A DNA stretch of 64,000 bases from assembly GCF_027596085.1 (NCBI RefSeq), contig NC_072465.1:9782553-9846552 (forward strand), in the 5' to 3' direction. The notes beneath the pieces are model-generated. The model made no database searches. It was not told the origin of the DNA and saw only the letters and a list, made by a program, of their open reading frames with translations. Each line of letters begins with the position of its first letter. Within the stretch, counting starts at the first letter, position 1. A program made the position numbers and the translations under genes. Source of the stretch: Anoplopoma fimbria (lineage: Eukaryota; Chordata; Actinopteri; Perciformes; Anoplopomatidae). This document shows, piece by piece, positions 24,553-36,400 of the stretch.

Positions 24553-27500
24553 GTAAGCACAAACACACGGTGCATGAGATCACCTAATCCCACAGGCAAA
24601 GACCTAAGCACACACAGCAACTACAGAATGATGTGCCGAATGAATCTACCCCTCAAAAATCCAATTTATTTCTCTTTGATCAAACCTGTGAATGAACTCA
24701 AGCCGTCCTTCTTTTCTCCAGGTCCTCCATCTGCTCCGGTAAACGTCATCTCCATGGTCAATGGGACGTCCGTGAATTTAGAGTGGGATCGCCCTCTGGA
24801 TACCGGAGGTCGCAGCGACCTAAAGTACAGCGTGCTGTGTCAGAAATGCTCGGGGGAAGGGGGGCCCTGCGAGGACTGCGCATCTTCCCCGGGAGGTGCC
24901 GGCGGCGGGAAGGCAGGAGGGGCGAGCGTCGGTTTTGGAGGGATGGTGGAGCGCCTGGGCACCGCGGTGGTTCGATTCGTTCCCCGCCAGACCGGGTTGA
25001 CGGACCCACGGGTGACGGTGCTCAACCTGGTGGCTCACACCAACTACTCCTTCCGTCTCCTGGCCATGAACGCAGTGACCCACCTGAGCAACGAGCCGTC
25101 ACCTTACGCCTTGGTCAACATCACAACGAACCAGGCAGGTAGGGTTCGGAACAATAGAAGTTTCTCACCTTGGAGGCTTTGGCACATGGCGCACACCGGC
25201 CTTTTATGGAACTTAACAACACTTTATTAAATGTGTATTTACTGTCATGGGTCCTGCTATTGGTTCAACTGTTCCAGGAAATACAGCCGCAGTAGTTTTC
25301 AGAGAAAAATGTCGACAAAATGTACTGCATTTACCTTCTTAACACCAAACATCAGACAGACACATTTAGAATCCAGCTGCTGAACAAAGTGGAGCATTTA
25401 GCAGCTAAAGAGCCATATATTTTCCTCAGAGTTGGCGGAGAATAAAAACAGAGCTTAAAGAGAGTGAATATTGGACTTATATTCAATAGTTGGCCAGAAA
25501 CATAACTCCAAATGATTGATCATAGCGCTCCATAACTGCTGGGTGAGTAAAAAAACAAGCAGCTCTGTGCTAATAAGTTTGCCATAGCAACATTAAAAGT
25601 GATGAAATGATGTATTCACAACATGTTTCCCCCAAGTCATCAAAAAACTGTTATGCAGTACAGTTCCAGTGACACAGGCAGGATTCTATTCCATAGCAGA
25701 AGCAAGAACTGCCCACATGCTTATAGTCTCCAGTGCCTTTACGACTAGGATTCCAAGCGCACACACAGTAGTTCATGTTTTTTTTGCATGTTACCGATGC
25801 AATTCCTGCATAAAACTTTGATTGTCGCAGGTATTTTCGAGACAAAACAATAAGAGCCAGCTAAATAATAGGCTACAATATAGCCAGAAACGCCTTAATA
25901 TTACATCAGGTCTTGGGGCTACGGACGTTTTGGAGACCCTTCCTCCCTTCACAATAGGCCATGGCAGTATTATTTCAGCAGTAAACGGAGTGCCCTCCTG
26001 ATCATTACATTTGTCGCTGTCCATTGACTGGGGTGCTGAATTAATGTAGCCGCGGCATATAGTGAAGGGAGGGAAGGGCCTCCAAATCCAGCTATTTTTG
26101 CACATTTGCAGATAAAAATTTGCAAGGTTTTAATCCAACTAAATATTTTACTTCAATCCATATTAGTTGTCGTTTAGCCTTTCAAAAACTACATTTAACT
26201 GCCAGCCTGTGCATTAAGGAGCCCTTGTTCTAAATTATTTCAAACATTTCAATTGACTCAAGGGTATTGTGAAGTCCAAAAGCATACCAAGTGCATTGTT
26301 AAATAAAAAAGCTACATTAAATTCTAGCTCATTATTAAGTTAATGATACTCACGTTTAAAAGTCATTATGTGTAAACATGAAAGAAAGACATTATCTCAC
26401 TTGCTCCCTTCTTGTTTGTCCAAGATTTGCTTACTAAACAGGACGTAAGAATGAAATGATCTGGTTTGCAAAACACAGTAGAAATACAAGACCAAATCCT
26501 TACAGGTTATGGTTTCGAAGTGGTTGGCTCCTGTAGAAGAAAGATACCTAAAGACTTTAGGCAGGACACAGGTTGCACAGGGCTTCCACTTTTTTGAGTT
26601 TGTTGCAAGATAGTTTCGGTAACCCATTGTTGAAGTCGGTGCGTTTTATAAGTAGGCCTTCTTTGACATTACCACAGGGGGTCGGGGTCATCACTTCTCA
26701 TCCCCAGGCATTTGGTTTTAAAAAGCATTTGTAGACGCAAAGCCAAGTCAGTGATCATGGTCAAACATGAGTATGTATGGTTGATCAGCATACCTGCCAA
26801 CCTCTAGACATCAGAGTCTAACTGATGCTGACAGTGAAGATAAAAAAAAGACCTGAGAAGAGACAGTTTGGTGGTTCATGGTGCATTTCGATGATTTCTT
26901 TATGACGATTTCTATCTGTTAGCGCTGCATGAACTGAAACATGAATTAGTTTGGTCATATGTGTAATTTAGTTCTAGTCAACTTTATTCTACAACATGAT
27001 AATGCTGATTCTTCAACCAGCAGTCATAACTTTCTGACATGAAGTTTTAAGCCCCTGCAACTGCTGAGGACGGTTCGTAGTACTATACTAAAGGCCTTAC
27101 CTTTGCAGCCTTATGAAGGCAGCAGGTATTTGTTACATCTGCAGTCTCTAACTTAAGGGATGTTGCCCACTGTGGAGCCACAGTTGAGTCTTTGCTAAGC
27201 CCCGCAGCTACTCCGTCAAGCAGTCAGAGCTACTGTGGAGCCCACACTGTCACTAAAACTGTCATCTAACTTTACAGAAAACAAAAAAAGCAATTTCAGA
27301 GAGAAGCATTGTGCATTTGAAGGTCATATCCAGGGTGTTCAATTGATTCGGCAGTGAAAACAGGTTAAAAAGGTAAAGATAGAAGCTAAAGCTACAGATC
27401 AGTGTAAAAGTGAACTATCACATCACCTGGAGATCCAGCCAGAAGACAATGAAATTAAGGAACAACACTGTTCCTGTAAAGCCTGGTAGGTCTTTATTCA

Positions 27501-30500
27501 CTGTTACAATTATTAAAAAGCAATGAAAACAGTCCCCAAAGCTCCTCGAATAAATTGTGAATCATTTAAAACGTCTCTCTCCACTAATAACTCCCCCCCA
27601 ACCGTTGTATTTGATCCATGGATTCTTCAGGTTTCAACAAGTTAAATTGAAGACTTTTTACAGTAGGACCATTTCAAGACCGTTACGAAAGCAATTTAAG
27701 ACCTATTTCATTTCCATATTGGAAAAGTGCGAAGGATATGAATGAAAAATGGGATACTTAGAGTTACTTGCAAAGTTCAAAGTTCATTCAACATGAGCAT
27801 GATTACACAGAACTGTTTGTGTTCACAAGAACTAGGCAACCATAATCTGAGCTCTTCTCCCTTGGCCACAATCTCCTCGTCAATATTCTTGAGCTCGGCT
27901 AACTTTTCCTTGCAGCGGCTCCTCAGAGCATTGGACTTTGTTATAAGCTCGGCCATCCAACCGCCAGCTTTGCCCTCGGCCTCTTCCGCAAACCTGACTG
28001 GCCAGACCTTCAGAAACCTCTTGGATGGTTTTTCCTTTTTCTTTTTTAGTTCCTCCAGTAAATCCTCCTGCTGCCTTTCTCTTCTGGCCCTGTGCATCAG
28101 ACTCCAGCTTCCTCCTCTCTTGAGGTGAACACGGTGTTTGGACCAGGCTGATGCCACAGAAGTCAGGAGTTCTTTTGTGAGGAGGAACTTTGGTAAGCTC
28201 CCACCCCTTGGGGAGTGACAAAATCACACACAAGCCTGTGTGTCCTCCTGCATGTTGCAAGTCTCCACATCCTTGTTCACTGAAAAGGCCTGTCCATGGG
28301 ACAAAACGGCACAAAGCTCCGGATAGGGCTTTCTGAGGAAACCACACAAGATGTCCAGGCTCTATTGTATCGATGGGAAGGAGAGGAACTCTGCTCCCAC
28401 GGGACAGGAGGGCCTAAAGATAGTTGGAGAATGACATCACCTATAACTAACGACAACCCTGTCGTACAATGACAGATAAAAAGTTGTTACATGGTAACCT
28501 TGTAAACGGAAGAAAAAAGAAAAAGTGAAGGAAAATACAACTTATAATGGTTATAATGGTGCACACTGTCAAAACCTATTCCTATATAACAAGAGAGAGA
28601 GATCTGTGATTGGCGCGTTACTAATTACTTAACAGAAACACACTGCCCGTGTTTACAGCACAAACATCTGAGCAAGACTTTTCATTGACGTCTTGCACCT
28701 GTCTGGGTATAACAAAAGGGTTCGGACATGCAATTTGCCCAACAGATGGATATTAAAGTGGGCTCTTTTCCTGCACCTTTCTGACGATGTTTGACTTTTT
28801 GCTGCTCTAGACGTGGGGAAAAGCCGTAAATAGTATGTAAAAGAAACCATATTTGTTGCTTTCATCCTGAACATAATTTATTAAATGATCTTTGACTCAG
28901 CAACCAAGCCGATGTCAACGTCCTGTGGTTGAAGCTACTTCTTCTCGTCATTTATATCCAGTTTGGTTAACTGCAGTGTAGTGATGTCCTGTAGGACCTC
29001 TCTCTTGATAAAGAGTATAAGAAGACCCTGTCAAAAGACAATTCCAAAAGTAAATTGATTTCCCCACGTTTATCACAAAGTGATGTTATCATAACTCTGA
29101 GGCATTAACAAAGGTTGAAGACTTTACCTATTCCTCATTAAAACGGTCTACACATCAATGAGGTCTAATCAGTAGTGACAAGAGCTTTACAATGCTACCC
29201 ATATAAATCATTACCTTAATCAACTCAGCCAAGTCTTTGCTGAGGAAAGGCATCACTGGCTGGTCTGTATGATGCGTCTTCAAAAAAAGGGATTGAAGGT
29301 CCTGGCAACAGTCATGTAGCTTGGCCAAGATCAGTCAATGTTTCAAGTTTACTTCTGTTGTGTTGAAGGATGCAGTCCCAGGGTTTGGGAGTTTTTTTTC
29401 TTGTCATTGAATGACTATACAGTTGAAGTCATTGCCCGACCACAAGAGCCCTCTCTACGGGAGCGTATCTATGTCCCAGGGTCGTATGATCCCCAGTTCA
29501 ATGTTCTGTTAACAACCATTAGGTAAACTTTTCAGAAGGTTTCCTGTTGTCAGGGACTCATTTTCTAAAGGACCTACCTTCTTCGGTTATGTTTCCTTTA
29601 ACGAGTTTCCACAGTAGCCCACGTCATATTAAATGTTGAGATCTGGGGCATTTTGTGCAATATAGAGTTGGGGAATATTCCCAAGCCCAGATATCCTGAA
29701 AAACATACTTATTTGAACCCATACCATGATCTTTTGCCTAAACAAAAGTCACGCCAAGGGGTCCTGACCAAGCGTCCTTAAGTGGCTAGTTGGGAATGAG
29801 AATGGATTGGGGAAACATAGGACCCCTTGTCATGTTCCCATTATGTAGGACCCTGAAAACATAGGAATGACGCCCTCTATACCACAGGCGTATTCTCGAT
29901 CCATCGGTGGCCACATAATGATAAAGGGATGTCGTTTGATTTGGTGACAGCACTGTAAGGCACTATACTCCTGAGGAAATAAAAAATACAACCTTCACAC
30001 TTTTCTCGGTCAACATCAAGCCAGTGTCAGAGTCTTAATCCGTTATTTTTAGTATTGTATTTAGTACTGGGTTGTTGGTAAGCAATGAAACTGCAAGAAA
30101 TTGATGGGTAGGGCTACATTATTGTTAACTGTCTTTGTTAAGGGCAGGTTGTATAATAAAAGATATGTTCATATGAAACCAGGATGGCTCAAGTTGTTAC
30201 CATGAACCTGTAATGTCCTGGTTTCAAATCTGATCTTGACTCACTCACTGTAAAATATCCAAAAGAAGAGAAATGGCACAGAAAAAATCTTTGAAAAAAT
30301 AAAAGATCAGCTTAGCCCTTGGGGCATGTTGGTTGCTCAGTTGCAGCCACATAATTTTTGAGTTTGAATCAAGCCTTGGCCCGTCATCACACACACATCT
30401 TTCTTTTTTCCACTTGCTGTCTCACTCTTACTGTCAAATTTAGCAGAAGTGCCAAAATAACAATCTTTGGAAGAAATGTGCTGCCTCAACAAACTTTTTG

Positions 30501-33411
30501 CTGATAATGAAAAACAGGTCCGGGCACAAGAGCTTTGTTTTTGTAAGGACTAGTATGAGGAGCTGCCACTGTCAGCAAACAGTACTAATGTCCAACTCTG
30601 ACACTTCTGTGCAAACACACAAAAAAAACATCAACCTTATCTGCATTGTGAATAAAGTTGCAGTAATCACTACAAAAAAAAACCTGTCCTTGATTGGTTG
30701 ACACCTAGTTGCATTGAAGTTTTTCAACTTTAAATTGTTGAAAAAGGTTAGTCATTTTCTCAAGCAGCTCGTTTCTGTCCCTCCTGCAACCAGTCCTCAT
30801 TTACTTTTATATAGAAAAGTTACTAACAGGTAGAATACACTGAACAGTTTAAACCCAGCCAATAGATCAAAGGATCGATCAGTAGTTTGGGTTGGTTTGG
30901 GGGTTTTCGTGTAAAAAGAAAAATTGTGAGTAGATTTTTGGGGAAGGACTCCCAATGTGGCCGGCCATTAAAGGTAAAACTGAACTGCCCAGTAGTGATT
31001 GACTCACATAGAGTTCCCAATAGACCGAATATGAGCATGGGAGTTCATTGAGAACAGTGGATAAAATTTAACATGTTGGACGGACAGGAGATTGATGTGG
31101 TCGTCATCCTACATCAGGTGAACTGCATCAGCTTTAAATTGGAATTTAGCCCCACCTGTGACCTCAGCATGTTCATTGCTCACCTGGTTTCCAGTAAACC
31201 CGTCAAAACACCTCCTATCCACTCGTGGGTTGCATCTTCAAATTGATTTTCATAGTCTCTCAGATTACTTTTCTCCATCCAGATTATAAAACGTTTGCCC
31301 AAGCCAAAAGAAATGTTAAAATCAAATTCTTCTTCGTTGGAATGTATCCATTGTGCGGGTAGTGGCGGGCGCATTCTCAAATTGCAAAGTAGTTCTGTTT
31401 TTCAGTTCTTTTTACACTGCTGTAGGATATTTAATGTTCAAATTAGAGTTCAAGAGTGCAACAAGGTTCTCATGGAACGGCACTGAAACTGTCCTGAGAA
31501 AAACGACAGCATTGAATGGAATGCAGTAAATCTATAAAACTCAAACCCCCCCAGACCCCACGCTTTGGTTTTTAAATCCTCCCTATTGTTGAAGTTTTAG
31601 TGGGGTATTTTTCCCATGTCTACACACACTGGAGACTGCTTTTTGTATCCCCATTCCTATAATAATTACCAAATTTATGGCAGATCATTTGTAACAGATT
31701 GTAAGGCACTGACCAATAATATTGTCCTGCTGATTGAGGCTAGTCAGACATGGGCTAATCATTTAGTTTCAAGGACTTGCTGGGGCTAAAACCACATGGC
31801 AATCACATGATATGAACTATAAAGTCTGCACCAACTAGCTGTCAGGGCCACCTCAGTGTACAATAAAAGATTGATCACCCTGCCTGAGTGTATTTCAGTT
31901 CCTGTGTAAACATGATGTTACTGTAGTGTAATGTCCTTATCTCATTTGTACGTGGTGCTCACTGAGCATTCGCATCTTGAACTGACAAAGCAGTAATCTC
32001 TCCTGTTTCTTGCACAGCCCCCTCTGAAGTGATGGCGATCCGGCAGGAGAACACCAGCCAGAACAGTGTGCTCCTGATGTGGCACGAACCCGACCAGCCC
32101 AACGGAGTCATTCTGGAGTACGACATCAAATACTACGAGAAGGTACCGGAACCAGCCGCAGCATCCGCACCGTTTCATTTGACTCATTTGTTTTTAGGGT
32201 TGCTTATTTTCCAAAACTATTCAGGCAGCTTATGAGAAGAAGATAAAAAAGTGACACTGTCTCTGTGCTACCTGGGGAACATAAGCTCATTGTCTTCAAA
32301 GGGCTAAAACTAAACTGAGCCAAGATATTTGTGAATGCGGAGGAGTGGTTGGATAGACTCAGGATAACTTAATCCCCAAAAAATAAAAGGTACCGCTGGC
32401 AGCTCAGCTAATTGAAAGGAAATGGGGGTCGAGAGAGGAGGATGAGACGGCGTGGATTCCACCTCAGCGAAAGTGACGGTGACAGTAAGCGGCTGGCGGG
32501 GTAATTGCCGCGAGAGAGAACGTGCGCATGCAGTGTGTGTGTGTGTGTGTGTGTGTGCGTGTGTGTTTGGGGCGAGCGTTTGCGCGTGATGATAGGAATC
32601 AGCTAATTGCAGCGGGAGCAGCCTGGAAACAGACAGTCTCATAGCCAAACAAGCAGGACGTTGCTGGGGGAGTGATGGAGGATTAGCTCGTCTCTTGCTG
32701 CTGGCGTCTTAATCTGGCCTCGCTCTGAAGGTTGAGACACCCGAGGGGGGGGGGGGGGATTTGAAGTGGACAAGTCAGCAATGTGGTTTCTTAAGGTTTC
32801 TATACACTTAAACAACAATGAGTCACAGCGAGGGTGGCAGCAGCAGCAGAACACTACAGGGGATGATAATGAAGACAAAAAAATCTCTCTCATTTCTGCA
32901 CCCGGCACTTCTTCTTAATTAGGCTCTTATCCTTTTTTCCGAGTACACATGAATGATTCACTTATTATGCTGTTTGGATGCACCTTGCACCTCCTTATTA
33001 TCGCTGAACTCGTTTTACCTTCCAAACTTATGAAGGATCGGAGAATTAAGTTGGCAAAAAGATGCTGCGGCAGGCAGGAACAAGGCGAGGATAGCAGTGA
33101 CGATGACGACGGTAATGATGAACTTCATTGTTGATCAAGTCTTCACAAGAATAAACGTGTTCCTCGGAAAAACCAGAATCCCGCTTTAATGAATATGTAC
33201 ATAACAAAAATAAAACTGAGAATTCACATTTGAACATATGAGGCATCACAAATGAATTGTCTAAATGGGAATAAACAATCATCAAAGTACCTGTCATTTT
33301 TCAAGAAGACGCCTGAGGTAATTACCTGCCAATTACGTTTGACTGGCAGACAAGGTTGCATTTATTTACACGACGGCAAACAGGATGGGAAATCTAGTTA
33401 AAGACCCCAAA

Positions 33412-33468
<57 letters not shown>

Positions 33469-36400
33469 GGGGGGGGGTTGTGAATCTGTTAATAAGCGGC
33501 AGATCCAGCATGATCTGACCATTTCCACCGAGATACCCCTGGGACTACGACTCATTCAAGTCCCTGCTCCTTTCCCCCCAAGCACCATCACATCTAAGCT
33601 AGTGGTCTCCTTCCAACCTGCATCAGACGCGCTTCATTTGCATAGTAATGCATCAACAATCACGTTGTTGTTCATGTTAAAAATAAGGAGCCTTGTTTGC
33701 TTTCCTTATTCAGAGTTTATTAGGATTGAGCTTGTCAAATTCAACACTGCACTCCCTTGAACACCTAGACATTCACCTGCCAAGCGTGAAGAAATCAGAT
33801 GAGCGGTTCTGGAGATAAGCAATGGACACACAGACAGACAGATGGAGATTCCTTGATCTATAATTAGATGCTAATTAAGTGACAGCAACATATCCATGTT
33901 TCTCCAGCTGATCATGTGCTCCATTGTAAAACAGTGTTATAAATTATGTGGAGGAAGCCCCTACTATTTCTACAGAAATGTGTAAGTAATTATTTGCAGC
34001 AGTTTGAAAGCTAAACTTTAAATAACCTTAACATCATACAGTCAAATCCTGTGGTTTGTTTAAACCTAGAGTTTGGAAAGAGTTTTCAGAGGGGGTTGTC
34101 TGTTTTTTCTTTTGCTATTCCGGAGAATCCAATGCCTGAAAAACAGGGATTCGTGAGGAGGGGGCACCCTTATCTGAAGGGTGGGAGTGATGGAGAGATC
34201 AGATTAGGAGACGTGTTTGAGGAAAGAAAAGTTTCAACACAATTTTATTTTTGTTTAATTCATGGTTAAAGAAACAATTAAATCCCTGTTCATGCATTAA
34301 ATTGATAAGTTGTTTATTTTAACAATCAGAGAGGTTGTGTTTAGTTTATTGATACCATTATGGATGTAGCAGCCACTACTGCAATAAATATTGCATACTA
34401 TTGAGACATAATACACACATATTTGCAGTAAAACTAAAAACTCCCTTTATTCTTCCCTCTTTTTTGGACTTTTTGGAAAAAACTTTTTTTGTTTCAGGTT
34501 TAAGTGTAACCAGCAATGAACTTAGTTACATCAAATGCATTGAGATCACGGTTTGGGCTGTAAAGTGTTCTATTTAGCACATTTCATGTTTTATTATAAC
34601 CTATCTGCAACGTGTTAATATGGAGCAGCAGAGCCTGTGTGTTTTTTATTGAGCTCCCTAACCTGACTTTTAAACGTGGTGGTTTCTGTTCCAGGACAAT
34701 GAAGCGCACAGTTACTCCACCTTGAAGTCTAAAAATACCAGCGCCCGGGTATCAGGGCTGAAGCCGGGCACCAAGTACATCTTCCAGGTCCGAGCCAGAA
34801 CGTCGGCGGGCTGCGGACGCTTCAGCCAGAATGTGGAGATCCAGACTGGGAAAGCAGGTGTGTATGTTAGTGTATGGTGGTCTATAAGAAACTGAAATAC
34901 ATTGTATCTCAGAATTGTTGCTCAAAACCTGCTGGCGGCCCCGAGCCACGGGGACCCTTTAGCGGTTGTATGTTGTTTTAAAACAGTTGAAAAAGTTTGG
35001 TAAGAAAACAGTTTGTTGTGTCAAAAAACTTCTTAAACCCAGGCCAGACTGCACAGCATGGTCCCGGGCTAAAGTGTCAGCGAGGCTGATAACCGCCCCG
35101 GTCCATCCCTCTGTTCTATTGATCTGAGCTTTGTTAGAGGGTCACCCCTGTCAGCAAAACTGCAGCCTATCCCGGCTACAAACAGCTGTACACAGTGCTG
35201 GGGGTTGGGGGTGGGGGAGGGTAGAAGTCTTCATGAGTCTGTCCACCTGAGGCTAACACAACACTGAAAGTTAGGACTCAATGAAAAAAAAAAAAACTTT
35301 CATTAGAACATTTCTCTTTCCTATTAGGGGATTTGGCAGAGAACCTGCGGAGCAGACTCTAGGTCTGCAAAGCTAAACCTCCTGCCTGGTCAGAGTCCCA
35401 GTGCTGTTTCACTGACTAATAGTCTCCCTTCATTCTGCTGCTCACTGGACCCCAGACTCTGCTCCTCTTGATACTGACTCTGAAAACAAGAGGACTGTAC
35501 ATGCCCCACTGCTGCCATACATGCTGAGTGATCAATAAGTCCAAAAGTTAATGAAAACAAGATTAGCCTTTTTCAATGTGTCCGTTCCATGTAGTTCCGT
35601 CTTACCCAACGTTGTTCCTTCAATGGTAACCAATGTTTATCTCAAGGCTCTAGGGATGGCAAATTCTTGGATCCAGACTCAAATATCTCTTACATTTGTT
35701 GCCATAGAAATGTTTACAGATGTTCATGGTCCCCAGAGAATGAAACTTACTGATTTTATGTAATCCTCTTACCTTTGCTCTTGAGCCAATGGCAAGCTTA
35801 AGCTTTCACTTGTCAAGTAAAATGTATCTACATCTACTAGTCAGATAAACGCAAACGTTTTACAGACATTCCTATAGTATGTATCCCCGTTGCTTTGGGG
35901 ATCGTATGACTTTTCATCTAGCACCACCGCGTAATTACGAATCCCACTGCTTCTATTGGTAAGACCCGCCCCACTCCCCCAAAGGTTAGTGACTAACGGT
36001 GATCCTCTGACTTTTCATCTGGTACATTTTCAAATTGTCCAATACTTTGGTTTATGACCAATACCTGCACAACTAATGGCATTCATATCAGCCTCTTTTG
36101 TACTAAATGCCTTTTGCTGAATGGCAAATGTTGGCATGCTTTGTGCTTATTTGGCAAATATTAGCATGCTAAGAACATTACACTAAGATTGCTTATAATG
36201 CCTAGCCAAGCAACAAACCCATGTGAAAGGGTGTTCGTCCCAGCTGTAGCATACACAGTGGGAATGACTAGTAAAAATATGTATCGAAGACATACTAAAT
36301 CATTTTTAAGAAATCACAATGTCTTTACAATTACAAATGCAACAGCTTATTCTTGACTTGTGAAATGTATTATGTTTTGTACTCAACAGACTTGTAAAAT

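Noticed and set aside
24880..24972. Hidden mini-intron explaining the long exon 5
   Set aside because: GT occurs (GAGGTGCC) but no AG acceptor lies just before RFVP, so no canonical in-frame intron of the right size is possible.
24316..25230. 304-residue open frame spanning exons 4 and 5
   Set aside because: It reads exon 4 in the wrong frame and crosses the 169-bp intron; the true exon 4 frame gives ACEVGFYK.
27742..28128. + strand 128-residue ORF
   Set aside because: Its Ser/Leu-rich sequence is the antisense of the charged minus-strand frame.
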